64,000 nucleotides of DNA, taken from the NCBI RefSeq assembly GCF_030297675.1, contig NZ_AP028142.1, positions 620,001 to 684,000 of the forward strand. Direction: 5' to 3'. A model generated the notes under the pieces. The model was not told the DNA's origin and made no database searches. It saw nothing but the letters and a program-made list of their open reading frames with translations. The position numbers and the translations under genes are program-made. How positions within the stretch are numbered: position 1 is the first letter of the stretch; each line of letters starts with the position of its first letter. Of the stretch, positions 24,295-32,554 are shown piece by piece. The DNA is from Polynucleobacter sp. HIN11 (GTDB taxonomy: Bacteria; Pseudomonadota; Gammaproteobacteria; Burkholderiales; Burkholderiaceae).

Positions 24295-24702
24295 ATGAGC
24301 CAAACCCTATTACCGTTGACCTTGTTCTATGATGGTGCCTGTCCCCTCTGTCAGGCTGAAATTCTTTATTTACAAACGCGCAACCAACAGCAATTGCTTC
24401 AATTTGTTGACGTCAATAGCAGCGCATTCGACCCAGACCGTGTCGGAGTTTCCTGCCAGGCTGCGCTTGATCAGATGCTTGGGCAAATTGAGGGGCAGGC
24501 CCCGATTCGCGGAGTCCCTGTCTTTGCAGAGGCCTATCGGCGTGCTAATTTACCCGTCCTAGCTTGGCTATTTTCAAGAAAAACTCTAAGACCCATCTTG
24601 AATCTAGCGTATCGGATCTTTGCAAAGAATCGCCATGCAATATCAGGCGCTATCGGACCCTTCGCATTAAAACTCGTTAAACGGATTACTCAATCACCCT
24701 GA
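24295..24702 (+). CDS. DCC-family thiol-disulphide oxidoreductase-like protein (DUF393)
   Basis: A 135-residue member of the DUF393 family, named after its DCC-type motif near the N-terminus, here FYDGACPLC at about 11-19. The CPLC pair resembles a thioredoxin-like redox site. The family is widespread but biochemically little known. Its 3' end overlaps that of the convergent MOSC gene by 13 bases. Confidence 0.85.
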   Translation: MSQTLLPLTLFYDGACPLCQAEILYLQTRNQQQLLQFVDVNSSAFDPDRVGVSCQAALDQMLGQIEGQAPIRGVPVFAEAYRRANLPVLAWLFSRKTLRPILNLAYRIFAKNRHAISGAIGPFALKLVKRITQSP

Positions 24703-25289
24703 TGAAGCAGTGCATGGTTTTGTTGGGCGATTGAGCATTGGCGAGGCCCAGGAATGATTGTGATGGCATCACCCGCCTGAATCTGTCCTCCCTGCAGGAC
24801 GCGTAGATACCAGCCGCTACGAGCACCTTGGATCATTGCTTTAGCCGCAGCCGCAACTCCCGTCTTCGCTGTGAACTTATAGCAGGGCTCACGTAATTTG
24901 GTAACCGCGCATTCAATAGCCCCAATACGAAGGCGATCGCCAACGTAGACATCGTATTCATTAAGCCCACTAATGGTTAGGTTTTCACCAAGGTAACCAT
25001 GCTCTAGATGGAGGGATTGACCTTTGGCTTCAGAGAGTAGCGAGGACCAAAAGGGGTAATGCTCCTGTGGATACATGTAGAGGGCTTTTTCTGTCCCACC
25101 ATGAACTTGAGGGTCGGCTTGCTCATCACCAATGATGCCGGTTGCTGTGACTGCAACCGCCCGGGGTTGAATGATGGTGCTAACGGGAGTTTTGTTAATG
25201 GCCGATGTAACCGTACGGAGGTCCTCTCCGTCACGAATCCACAGGGGTTTTGCCGGCCCAGCACTAATGGTTTCTAGACGAATTGCCAT
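24690..25289 (-). CDS. MOSC-domain protein (YiiM-like)
   Basis: The protein has 199 residues and a MOSC domain, which is related to molybdenum cofactor sulphurases. Typical parts are GDEQADPQVHGG at 54-65, the HGYLGENLTISG region at 97-108, and KLREPCYKF with the conserved Cys136. YiiM-type members reduce N-hydroxylated compounds with molybdenum cofactor bound to that Cys. No partner gene is adjacent. Confidence 0.88.
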   Translation of the reverse strand: MAIRLETISAGPAKPLWIRDGEDLRTVTSAINKTPVSTIIQPRAVAVTATGIIGDEQADPQVHGGTEKALYMYPQEHYPFWSSLLSEAKGQSLHLEHGYLGENLTISGLNEYDVYVGDRLRIGAIECAVTKLREPCYKFTAKTGVAAAAKAMIQGARSGWYLRVLQGGQIQAGDAITIIPGPRQCSIAQQNHALLHQGD

Positions 25290-25305
25290 AACCCATTATG
25301 CCGAA

Positions 25306-25331
25306 GAAAGCCCCAAGGTCAAACTTGGGGC
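25306..25331 (-). terminator. Terminator of the 45-residue gene at 25345
   Basis: Read on the minus strand, an 8-bp GC-rich stem (GCCCCAAG with CTTGGGGC, loop TTTGAC or shorter) is followed by TTTCTTC. It lies 14 bases after the stop of the small gene and just before the MOSC gene, so the small gene forms its own transcript. Confidence 0.7.
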
Positions 25332-25344
25332 TATTGGGTTTAAT

Positions 25345-25482
25345 TTACTTCTTCTCAGCGCGAATCGATTGATCGCACTCGCGAATACTATGGTTATAGC
25401 GCTTATGGTGATTATTTTTATCCAGCGATGCTTTGCAATCGGCGATGGAGTAGCGTACGTTTGCTTGGTTAGAATTTGACAT
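25345..25482 (-). CDS. 45-residue hypothetical protein
   Basis: An open frame of 45 residues (MSNSNQANVRYS to RAEKK), hydrophilic and rich in Asn, His, Lys and Arg, with two cysteines (ADC and RECD) spaced by 23 residues. A textbook AAGGAG lies 5 bases before the ATG, and a terminator follows the stop, so this is a complete small gene. No family is recognised. Confidence 0.65.
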   Translation of the reverse strand: MSNSNQANVRYSIADCKASLDKNNHHKRYNHSIRECDQSIRAEKK

Positions 25483-25584
25483 AGAGACTCCTTTATTGAT
25501 CATTTAAAAGTCAGGAAAAATCCTGCACAAGAAATATAGAGCCCCGTGCGTGAAAATTCAAGGGTAATCGATTAAGATCAAACG

Positions 25585-25896
25585 ATGAATTGGTTAAAAA
25601 GGCTTCCCTCAACTCGTCGAGAGCCGCCTGGTTTTGAGTGGGGCATCTTACGCTACACGCCAAGGCTGATGGTTTATGGCACCAGTACATTTGTGATTCC
25701 GCTTGCTATTTTGCAATACGGAATAGAGCCCAGCGGCTCATCCAGATTTTGGGAGCTCTATTTGATTGCTGGACTTATTTTCTTCTGGACCATACTCTTC
25801 ACAGCTGCTTTATGTGCCTTCATTGTGTATTTAATGAAAGGCCCGGCATTTGTTGCTGATGCCTACTACTTAGAGGATTCTGATTTACCAAAATGA
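25585..25896 (+). CDS. Small two-helix membrane protein
   Basis: A 103-residue protein with a polar N-terminus (RRLPS-like, basic) and two transmembrane segments at about 29-47 and 58-85, separated by a short loop with GIEPSGSSRFW. The acidic end lies on the N-terminal side of the membrane. No family is recognised. Its last 31 bases overlap the 3' end of the convergent ChaN-type gene. Confidence 0.6.
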   Translation: MNWLKRLPSTRREPPGFEWGILRYTPRLMVYGTSTFVIPLAILQYGIEPSGSSRFWELYLIAGLIFFWTILFTAALCAFIVYLMKGPAFVADAYYLEDSDLPK

Positions 25897-26729
25897 AGTG
25901 TAGCGCAGGGGTCAGCGCGCTCGATGCTGGGTGTAATCCAGACATAATCATAGAGTTTGGCTAGCTCCGCCAGTGCTTTAGGGTTGCGCCGATCCTCTTC
26001 AACAAAACCAACACTCACGCGTTTCTTAGAGGGGTCAAGGGATCTTAAAACTTGAGGAACTCCATAATCATTGCGAACATGGCCATTCCCTGCAAACAGA
26101 ATCGCAGGTGAGTGGCGCATCATGACTTGCGCCATGGAGATGTCCGTTAGGCGTTGTACCCGAAACATGGGTTCTAAATATTGGGCGGGAAGCTTGCCGC
26201 AATGCCCGTCAATCAGATCGTTCTCAAGACTGCGTTTTGCATCATTTGCCAAAGCGCTTTTTTGGTAATCCGACCCCATCGCAGCTGGGATGGGCCCACC
26301 AGAGAAGATGGTTTTTGAGATAGAGCGATCTAAATTAGAGCCATAGAGCGCGAATCCAGATACCCGAATCGCTTCAAATAGCGGTTGATAGAGCTTCCAA
26401 GGCCATGCTTTTGGAGAGAATCCTGCTTGCTCTAGGGACTGAAGAGTCGATCCAGTTAATCGGACTGCTGGACCAGTGGGTAGATATTCAACAACCGCAG
26501 TATATTTTTTACTGGCAATTGCAACAATCAATCGACCGCGTGCTTCATGGTGATGGGGGTTATCGTGTAGCTCACCTAGCAAAATATAGTCAGCGTTCAT
26601 TAGCTCGGCAATCAGCAGCTCCTGATTAACGGTGGCCTGACTACGAAGATCAATAATTGGACTTGCCGTCGCAGTAATGCTAGCCAAAAGAAGGTAGCAG
26701 CCTAGATAAATATTCTTAATAGTATTCAT
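25866..26729 (-). CDS. ChaN-family putative haem-binding protein
   Basis: The 287-residue protein has a signal peptide (about 1-22, ending ATAS) and the ChaN/DUF399 pattern: LLGELHDNPHHHEAR near 50-64, VVEYLP near 80, and the late FAGNGHVRNDYGVP near 214-227. ChaN of Campylobacter is an iron-regulated lipoprotein that binds two haems; there is no lipobox Cys here. The start codon overlaps the stop of the upstream small acetyltransferase-like gene by one base (TAATG), so translation is coupled. Confidence 0.82.
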   Translation of the reverse strand: MNTIKNIYLGCYLLLASITATASPIIDLRSQATVNQELLIAELMNADYILLGELHDNPHHHEARGRLIVAIASKKYTAVVEYLPTGPAVRLTGSTLQSLEQAGFSPKAWPWKLYQPLFEAIRVSGFALYGSNLDRSISKTIFSGGPIPAAMGSDYQKSALANDAKRSLENDLIDGHCGKLPAQYLEPMFRVQRLTDISMAQVMMRHSPAILFAGNGHVRNDYGVPQVLRSLDPSKKRVSVGFVEEDRRNPKALAELAKLYDYVWITPSIERADPCATLHFGKSESSK

Positions 26730-26998
26730 TAAGAATATTTTTCGAGTGCGGCAAAAAAACGTTGGCCCATCGGAGATACAGGTTCATGCGGGACGCCGAC
26801 TTTCCCAGTAATGCGTTGGACCTCTTGGACCAGCTTACGACCAAACCCCATTAGCCGGTACATGGGTTGAACATAGATGTACTCAATATCGCCGTTATTG
26901 GAATACCGGCAGTAAGCGATCGTGGTGTTTTGGTTCTTCATCCAGATCGTTTGCTGCTCGACTTCGATTGAGTAATCCATGGGATTGACTGATTGCAT
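26729..26998 (-). CDS. Small GNAT-like protein
   Basis: An 89-residue protein that looks like a reduced GNAT acetyltransferase core: a beta strand with DIEYIYVQPMYRLMGFGRKLVQEV at about 38-61, where the RLMGFGRK turn matches the acetyl-CoA pyrophosphate loop. It is shorter than normal GNAT enzymes (about 140 residues), so it may be non-catalytic or part of an assembly. A second ATG six codons later is an alternative start. Confidence 0.55.
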   Translation of the reverse strand: MQSVNPMDYSIEVEQQTIWMKNQNTTIAYCRYSNNGDIEYIYVQPMYRLMGFGRKLVQEVQRITGKVGVPHEPVSPMGQRFFAALEKYS

Positions 26999-27090
26999 TA
27001 TTTCCTAAATCGCTTGTAGAATGAATCTGGATATTTTATGTTTAGTTTTGAATTCTAGTATTGCAAGCATGTCTGTATTGCCTAGCATTT

Positions 27091-27273
27091 ATGTACCGAA
27101 TAATAAAAATCGATCCTGTCAAAGAGCTAGTCTACGTTGCGGACGAACCGAAAGGGAAGTCCTTTGAGTTTTATTTCCCAAAACTAAGTGATGCTGTTTT
27201 CGTTGAGGAATACACCTTAAAAGTGATGAGTAGCGACGGTCGCTACAAAATTATTTCACTGCTGGGCCGATAA
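27091..27273 (+). CDS. 60-residue hypothetical protein
   Basis: A small soluble protein starting MYRIIKIDPV, with alternating hydrophobic residues suggesting a beta barrel-like or SH3-like fold. An in-frame TTG at 27061 would add ten residues that look non-native. No strong ribosome binding site and no recognised family. It ends 8 bases before the MEKHLA gene and may be cotranscribed with it. Confidence 0.45.
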   Translation: MYRIIKIDPVKELVYVADEPKGKSFEFYFPKLSDAVFVEEYTLKVMSSDGRYKIISLLGR

Positions 27274-27281
27274 CGACCGGC

Positions 27282-27764
27282 ATGCCGTTCTCACGCATTG
27301 AACCAGGTGCTGATAATCAATTTATGCCGTCAGAGGCTAAATTGATATTGGATAGCTATCAGCATTTTCTAGGTAAGCCTTGTATTGAATTAACCATTTC
27401 AAATAATGCAGCGCAAATGCTCTATGGAGCTCCTTTTGCGGTGGTAGCGCACGATACACAAGTCGATCCAATCTTTGGTTACGCAAATCGCATGGCCCAG
27501 AATATATTTGAAATGAATTGGGCTGAAATTACCTCAATCCCATCGCGTCAATCAGCGGAGCCAGTTTTGCAAGATGAGCGCCAATCCTTGCTGCAGCGTG
27601 TCCATCAATTCGGTTTTATCGATGATTACTCGGGGATTCGGATATCAAAGACTGGTAAACGGTTTTGGATTCGAAATGCAACTGTCTGGAACTTAATTGA
27701 TATGAATGGAGCGAGGGTGGGTCAAGCTGCCCGATTTGATCGCTGGGATTATTTACCAGCTTAA
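27282..27764 (+). CDS. MEKHLA-domain (PAS-like) protein
   Basis: A 160-residue protein made almost entirely of a MEKHLA domain, a PAS relative first seen in plant HD-ZIP III proteins and present in many photosynthetic and other bacteria. The pattern VAHDTQVDPIFGYANRMAQNIFEMNW, then IPSRQSAEP and the later YSGIRISKTGKRF, is typical. It has no output domain. The family is thought to sense light, redox state or a small ligand. Its end overlaps the photolyase gene by 4 bases. Confidence 0.85.
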   Translation: MPFSRIEPGADNQFMPSEAKLILDSYQHFLGKPCIELTISNNAAQMLYGAPFAVVAHDTQVDPIFGYANRMAQNIFEMNWAEITSIPSRQSAEPVLQDERQSLLQRVHQFGFIDDYSGIRISKTGKRFWIRNATVWNLIDMNGARVGQAARFDRWDYLPA

Positions 27765-29296
27765 CCCTCGCGAAGCTCAGATGCTTTATCTTGAATTGCC
27801 TGCTTGGCTTGATCAGTCATGCGTCCGAGATTGCGAACCTGCATGAGCATGCGCGGATTCTTACTCATCGCGCTTTCATGACGAATCAGAAAATCCCAAT
27901 ATAGGGTGGTAAATGGACAGGCATTAGGACCGGTGGATTGATCGGGCTTAAATGCACAGTGCTTGCAATAATTACTCATGCGATCAATGTATTTACCAGT
28001 CGCAATATAAGGCTTACTAGCCATTAATCCGCCATCGGCGAATTGGCTCATACCAATCACATTGGGGAGCTCTACCCACTCGACAGCATCCACATACATA
28101 CTCAAATACCAGGCATGAATTTCCTTTGGTTTGACGCCAAGGAGAAGGGCGTAGAGACCGGTAACCATGAGTCGTTGAATATGGTGTGCGTAGCCCGTAC
28201 GTAAACTCTGAGTAATGGTTTGTGACAAACAGTGCATTTGGGTATTACCGTCCCAGAAGAAGGCCGGTAGAGGTTGGTTCGCTTTCAATGCATTGAGTTC
28301 AAGATACTTTGGCATATTCATCCAATAGATGCCGCGGACATATTCGCGCCAACCCAAGATTTGACGAATAAATCCCTCAACTGCAGCAATCGGTGCTCGA
28401 CCCTGACGATAGGCTTTCTCTGCGGCCATCACCACTTCTTGAGCCGATAGCAACTTGAGATTAAGGGCGCTCGCGATATGTGAATGAAATAACCATGGTT
28501 CATCGGTCCACATGGCGTCTTGATAGACGCCAAATTGGGGAAGGCGATTGAGAATAAAGTCATCTAAGGCACGCAAAGCTTCTTGCCGATCGACTGGCCA
28601 CCCAAAACCAGAAGCGCTTGCAGTTACTGAACCAGGATGAGATGCAAACCGACTCTCAACCAGTTGGATGACTTCTTGGGTTATGTGATCAGGCTTTAGG
28701 CGTAATGGTGGGGGGATGGGTGGAGGGCCATCTTTGCCAAAGGAGGAGCGATTCTCGGAATCAAAGTTCCATTCTCCTCCAACAGGTGCATCACCATCCA
28801 TGAGCACGCTATGCTTTTTCCGAAGCTCGCGATACCAATACTCCAACCGTAGTTGCTTACGACCTTTGGTATGTTCAAAAAACTCGCGCACGGTCGAGAA
28901 AAAATACCGATCTTCACGGATATCTAGTTCAATGCCGGTTTGCAATGCCAGTTGTTTGATTTTCTCAAGAACCCGCCAATCCCCCGGGGCAGTCATGAGC
29001 AAACGGCTTGGCTTGGATTGGACAATGACCTTTAAAAGCTCACCCTCAAGCGTATGGGTATTGCTAGGGTCATCCAGCTTGCTGTAATGCAAGGTAATCT
29101 TTTCCTTGCGAAGTGAATTTGCGAAATGACGCATCGCACTAATAAACAAAGCAATCCGTTGCTTTGAAGACCAAATGTGGGTAGATTCTTCATCTACTTC
29201 TGCCATCCACACCGCATCCTGCTTAGGATCAAATCCATCAAATGCACTCGCATCCCGATTGAGTTGGTCGCCGAGAACGAGGATTAGGTTTCGCAT
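27761..29296 (-). CDS. phrB: Iron-sulphur cryptochrome/(6-4) photolyase (PhrB/CryB-like)
   Basis: The 511-residue protein belongs to the bacterial Fe-S cryptochromes and photolyases (FeS-BCP; PhrB of Agrobacterium, CryB of Rhodobacter). It opens LILVLGDQLN and has the late cysteine set NYCKHC and NACPF plus an earlier MHCLSQ Cys, which in the family ligate a [4Fe-4S] cluster. These enzymes repair (6-4) photoproducts with FAD, and CryB also tunes photosynthesis gene expression. The presence of antenna genes in this genome makes either role attractive. Confidence 0.9.
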   Translation of the reverse strand: MRNLILVLGDQLNRDASAFDGFDPKQDAVWMAEVDEESTHIWSSKQRIALFISAMRHFANSLRKEKITLHYSKLDDPSNTHTLEGELLKVIVQSKPSRLLMTAPGDWRVLEKIKQLALQTGIELDIREDRYFFSTVREFFEHTKGRKQLRLEYWYRELRKKHSVLMDGDAPVGGEWNFDSENRSSFGKDGPPPIPPPLRLKPDHITQEVIQLVESRFASHPGSVTASASGFGWPVDRQEALRALDDFILNRLPQFGVYQDAMWTDEPWLFHSHIASALNLKLLSAQEVVMAAEKAYRQGRAPIAAVEGFIRQILGWREYVRGIYWMNMPKYLELNALKANQPLPAFFWDGNTQMHCLSQTITQSLRTGYAHHIQRLMVTGLYALLLGVKPKEIHAWYLSMYVDAVEWVELPNVIGMSQFADGGLMASKPYIATGKYIDRMSNYCKHCAFKPDQSTGPNACPFTTLYWDFLIRHESAMSKNPRMLMQVRNLGRMTDQAKQAIQDKASELREG

Positions 29297-29378
29297 GACT
29301 TATGAACTACAGACATTGAGGTGCGGTTGATCATGAGATCAATTATCCTTGAAAGATCGATAACTTATTGTTAATGCC

Positions 29379-30011
29379 ATGACGAGTATTGATTTCAGTA
29401 AAGACGCAGCCCAATTCTGGGATAAACGTTTTTCGGGGGCCGAGTATGTTTTTGGCAAAGAGCCAAATGCGTATTTAAAGAATCAAGTAGCAAAGTGCAT
29501 GAAGTCTGGCGCCAATGCCCTATGCGTCGCTGATGGTGAAGGACGCAATAGTGTTTGGCTAGCAAAGCAAGAAATGACGGTAGAGGCCTTTGATATATCC
29601 CCAGTAGCCGTAGAAAAGGCAAAACAGTTAGCAAAAGAAGAGCAGGCATCGGTTACCTTCAGTGTTGCCAGCACCCACTCGTGGGTTTGGAAATCCAATC
29701 ACTACGATCTGATCGCAGCCATTTTTATTCAATTTGCAACCCCCAATATGCGTGTCGACCTATTTGCCCAAATGCGCGATTCTCTAAAACCCGGCGGATA
29801 TTTAATCCTTCAAGGCTATACGCCCAAGCAATTGGAATACAAGACTGGTGGCCCACCAAGCATTGATCATCTTTACACCGCTGAGTTAATTCAGGACCTC
29901 TTAAGAGGCATGGAAATCTGCGATTGGCAAGAATACGAAGCAGAGATTCACGAGGGCGAAGGGCATCGTGGCATGTCTGCCCTCATGGGCGTGGTTGCTC
30001 GCAAACTCTAG
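29379..30011 (+). CDS. SAM-dependent methyltransferase (TehB-like)
   Basis: A 210-residue class I methyltransferase. It opens with AAQFWDKRFSGAEYVFGKEPN, like the TehB/thiopurine group, then motif I LCVADGEGRNSVWLA near 47-61, motif II AFDISPVAVEKAK near 70, and a post-motif region YDLIAAIF. The substrate is unknown; relatives methylate tellurite, thiopurines or other soft nucleophiles. Selenium methylation is an idle possibility. Confidence 0.82.
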   Translation: MTSIDFSKDAAQFWDKRFSGAEYVFGKEPNAYLKNQVAKCMKSGANALCVADGEGRNSVWLAKQEMTVEAFDISPVAVEKAKQLAKEEQASVTFSVASTHSWVWKSNHYDLIAAIFIQFATPNMRVDLFAQMRDSLKPGGYLILQGYTPKQLEYKTGGPPSIDHLYTAELIQDLLRGMEICDWQEYEAEIHEGEGHRGMSALMGVVARKL

Positions 30012-30015
30012 GGTC

Positions 30016-30441
30016 TCAGATAGATAACTGCTGTTGGATGTAGCGATCTAGATCCCCGGGCCCCAATGCACCGCTGACTCGATTCGTTTCTTTTCCACCC
30101 TTAAAGAATGCGAGGGTGGGGATAGATCGAATCTCAAACTGAGCGGCAATCCTTTGCTCGTCCTCGGTGTTGAGCTTCACAAATAAAACCCGATTGGTGT
30201 ATTGCTTGGCAAGCTGGTTGAAGGTGGGCGCAAACATTTTGCAAGGCCCACACCACGGCGCCCAGAAATCGACGATAACGGGTATCTGAGTTTGTTGAAT
30301 TAGCTCACCAAAATCGCCGGCATTCGCTTCGATCGGTGCAGAGAGGAGGTCATGATGGCAACTGCCGCAAATAGGCTTGCTAGCCACTTTTTCAGGGGAT
30401 AAGCGGTTTAATTTGTTACACGACGGGCATTTAATTAGCAT
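30016..30441 (-). CDS. trxC: Thioredoxin 2 (TrxC)
   Basis: A 141-residue thioredoxin with the N-terminal zinc-binding extension of TrxC: two CxxC pairs at 5-8 and 25-28. The active site WCGPC lies at 63-67 and the cis-Pro loop at RSIPTLAFF. It reduces cytosolic disulphides, especially under oxidative stress. It stands alone and converges on the methyltransferase gene with 4 bases between stops. Confidence 0.93.
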   Translation of the reverse strand: MLIKCPSCNKLNRLSPEKVASKPICGSCHHDLLSAPIEANAGDFGELIQQTQIPVIVDFWAPWCGPCKMFAPTFNQLAKQYTNRVLFVKLNTEDEQRIAAQFEIRSIPTLAFFKGGKETNRVSGALGPGDLDRYIQQQLSI

Positions 30442-30503
30442 CTAGTTATCTCCCCAATCAGAAAAAATCAGCAAACTTTTCTAAAGAGTGCTAGGATTGT
30501 TCA

Positions 30504-30854
30504 ATGGTAAAGCAACTCCTCTTAACTCTGTTGGTCGCCGTTCTGCCCATTCAGTCTTGGGCGGTGGTGGATATGAGTTTGCAAAAAGAGGCTTTACAGT
30601 TTGGTAGTGGATCGATTTCCTCCAAAGATAGCCATCACCCTTGCCACCAAGAGGCGGCGCTGAATTCTGATGATCAGAATGCTGAAAGTAATCAAGCTAA
30701 TTGCTATTCTTGCAGTTTATGCATGGCTTTCGGTGCCACCCTGATCACTAATCCTATTGTGCGCTTTGAATCACCAACGCAAAGTTTATTTACCGATCTT
30801 CAAAGATTTAGTAGCGAAGATCTTGTATTAGGAAATAAGCCCCCGATTCTTTAA
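30504..30854 (+). CDS. Exported Cys/His protein of a metal operon (CzcI-like layout)
   Basis: The 116-residue protein has a signal peptide (about 1-20, ending SWA), then a region with HHPCH near 43-47 and CYSCSLC near 70-76, and ends in KPPIL. The layout resembles small periplasmic proteins encoded at the head of metal-efflux operons, such as CzcI, but I do not see enough identity for a firm name. It opens a five-gene same-strand run with CusF-, MerP- and MerT-like genes. Confidence 0.6.
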   Translation: MVKQLLLTLLVAVLPIQSWAVVDMSLQKEALQFGSGSISSKDSHHPCHQEAALNSDDQNAESNQANCYSCSLCMAFGATLITNPIVRFESPTQSLFTDLQRFSSEDLVLGNKPPIL

Positions 30855-30908
30855 CTCCCTAGGATAAGTCCGCCCAAATTTTGGGTTCCTTTTACTTTGG
30901 AGAGTTAA

Positions 30909-31190
30909 ATGAAATACCTTTTATTACTAATCGTTAGCCTTTTTTCCCTATCGGCTTCCGCGGGCTCAGAGTGGGTGAGGGCAGAAGTTGTTCGTATAGA
31001 CACTGCAAAACAGCGGATTGTTCTTAAGCATGAGCCGATTCCAAGCATCAAAATGCCAGCTATGACTATGCGCTTTGATGTGGCTAAAGAGGTTCCACTG
31101 GATTCGTATCGGCCAGGAGATCGCGTGCAATTTCAGTTTAAGGAGGCCGGCGGCAGTCTAGATGTCACTGCGTTGGAGAAGTTGAAATGA
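30909..31190 (+). CDS. CusF-like periplasmic copper-binding protein
   Basis: A 93-residue protein with a signal peptide (about 1-18) and the CusF/DUF fold: HEPIPSIKMPAMTMRF contains His41, Met49, Met52 and Met54. CusF of E. coli binds Cu(I) and Ag(I) with His36, Met47 and Met49, capped by Trp44. Here Met49 occupies the Trp position, as in many relatives. It would bind and shuttle copper in the periplasm. GGAG precedes the start. Its stop overlaps the next gene by 4 bases. Confidence 0.85.
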   Translation: MKYLLLLIVSLFSLSASAGSEWVRAEVVRIDTAKQRIVLKHEPIPSIKMPAMTMRFDVAKEVPLDSYRPGDRVQFQFKEAGGSLDVTALEKLK

Positions 31191-31831
31191 ATCGACTCCC
31201 CCAATTTCTATTACTTGGGATGTCTATGTTGGCTAATCAGGTAAATGCTGCCCCCATGGGGTTTAAAAACAGCTGGATGATTATGGGGGACTTCTCTAAG
31301 ACCTACCAAGAGTTTGCTGTGAACTATGCAACGACAGCGAACGATGCATTTGGGTTTTCAACCAGCGCAATGCAGACAGATAACTCGGTATCTAAACAGC
31401 AAAATGCTGAGGCAGTCTATACACGCAAGCTCGTGCGTTGGAATATGCCCGAAGCACAAGCCAATATCTGGTTTATTGGTGGGTTAGGCGCTACAACGGG
31501 TAACACCTTTGTGGGAACTAAGGCTATGGCCTCTCCAGGTATTCAGGTGGATTATGAAACCACTCGGTTTTATTCCATGGCCTCGGCCCGAGTGTATGCC
31601 GCAGAGGGGGCAACCAGCAATATCACGACTGCACGATTGGGCGCGTCATTCTATGAAGTTGATTATGACGAGCCACAGCCCTGGTTGGTGATTGAGGCGA
31701 GGCGAATGACCTTTGTCTCTAAGCAGTATGAATTCACTCCGATGTTACGGGTAATTCATAACCGTTATTTCGTGGAAGCGGGTGCCACTTTATCTGGACA
31801 GTGGCGCTTTAACTTTATGTACAACTATTAG
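31187..31831 (+). CDS. Putative outer-membrane or periplasmic beta protein
   Basis: The 214-residue protein has a signal peptide (about 1-22, ending QVNAAP) and many alternating aromatic/polar strands. The chain ends in WRFNFMYNY, a terminal aromatic residue as in beta-barrel outer membrane proteins. No family is recognised. It overlaps the CusF-like gene (ATGA) and lies 10 bases before the MerP-like gene, so it belongs to the metal operon and could be an outer-membrane pore or sensor. Confidence 0.6.
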   Translation: MNRLPQFLLLGMSMLANQVNAAPMGFKNSWMIMGDFSKTYQEFAVNYATTANDAFGFSTSAMQTDNSVSKQQNAEAVYTRKLVRWNMPEAQANIWFIGGLGATTGNTFVGTKAMASPGIQVDYETTRFYSMASARVYAAEGATSNITTARLGASFYEVDYDEPQPWLVIEARRMTFVSKQYEFTPMLRVIHNRYFVEAGATLSGQWRFNFMYNY

Positions 31832-31841
31832 GAGAATCATG

Positions 31842-32168
31842 ATGAAATCACTTTATTCCATTCTATTTATTGCGCTCATGGGTTTGGGGTCTGCAGCACA
31901 TGCCAGTATGAAGGTAACGGTAAACGGTATGGTGTGCTCGTTTTGTGCCCAAGGAATTGAGAAAAGTATTTCGAAGATGGGTGAAACTAAAGCAGTGTTT
32001 GTAGACCTAAAGAATAAGGTCGTCGTGATTGAGCCTAAAGAAGGAAAAACACTCAACGAGAAAGAAATCTCTGCCGAGATTAAAGATGCAGGCTACGATG
32101 TGGTGAAGATTGAGACGATTCCACAGACCGTTGCCCAATTTAGAGCCCAGCAGAAAGAGAAGAAATGA
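31842..32168 (+). CDS. MerP-like periplasmic metal-binding protein
   Basis: The 108-residue protein has a signal peptide (about 1-21, ending AHAS) followed by an HMA domain with GMVCSFC, giving Cys32 and Cys35 for a soft metal. The C-terminus is a basic helix ending QQKEKK. The design is that of MerP, which passes Hg(II) to the membrane protein MerT, and the next gene is MerT-like. Neither MerR nor MerA is encoded nearby, so copper is as likely as mercury. Two ATGs are possible; the second has the better spacing from GGAG. Confidence 0.82.
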   Translation: MKSLYSILFIALMGLGSAAHASMKVTVNGMVCSFCAQGIEKSISKMGETKAVFVDLKNKVVVIEPKEGKTLNEKEISAEIKDAGYDVVKIETIPQTVAQFRAQQKEKK

Positions 32169-32554
32169 CCACCGATGGCTTACAGGAGTCAAAATCCGGA
32201 TTTATCAGCTCGGTGATAACCTTACTGGCAAGCTCCAGTACACTAATCTGCTGCGCGATTCCTGCGCTACTGGTTAGTTTAGGTGCTGGGGCCGCGCTCG
32301 CTTCATTGGTTGCCGTTTTTCCTCAAATCGTATGGATTAGTGAGCATAAAGAAGTCATCTTTGCGATCAGCACCTTCTTAATGGTCCTTGGCGGCATTTT
32401 GCAATGGCGTAATCGCAATGCACCCTGTCCCATTGACCCGGCACTCCGTGATACTTGCCTGAAAACCCGAAAAAATTCCTTACGGATTTATTGGTTCAGC
32501 CTAGTTTTGTTGTTAGTCGGGGCTTGGTTTGCATTCATTCAGCCAGTTTTGTAG
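32165..32554 (+). CDS. MerT-like membrane metal transporter
   Basis: A 129-residue protein with three transmembrane helices (about 17-51, 62-81 and 105-125). A vicinal Cys29-Cys30 pair sits in the first helix and Cys88 and Cys98 in the cytoplasmic loop, which is the arrangement that lets MerT take Hg(II) from MerP. It overlaps the MerP-like gene by 4 bases. It may import or move copper, mercury or another soft cation. Confidence 0.8.
   Translation: MTTDGLQESKSGFISSVITLLASSSTLICCAIPALLVSLGAGAALASLVAVFPQIVWISEHKEVIFAISTFLMVLGGILQWRNRNAPCPIDPALRDTCLKTRKNSLRIYWFSLVLLLVGAWFAFIQPVL

Noticed and set aside
30504..32554. Calling the metal cluster a mercury-resistance (mer) operon
   Set aside because: MerP- and MerT-like proteins are present, but there is no MerR or MerA and a CusF-like protein points to copper.
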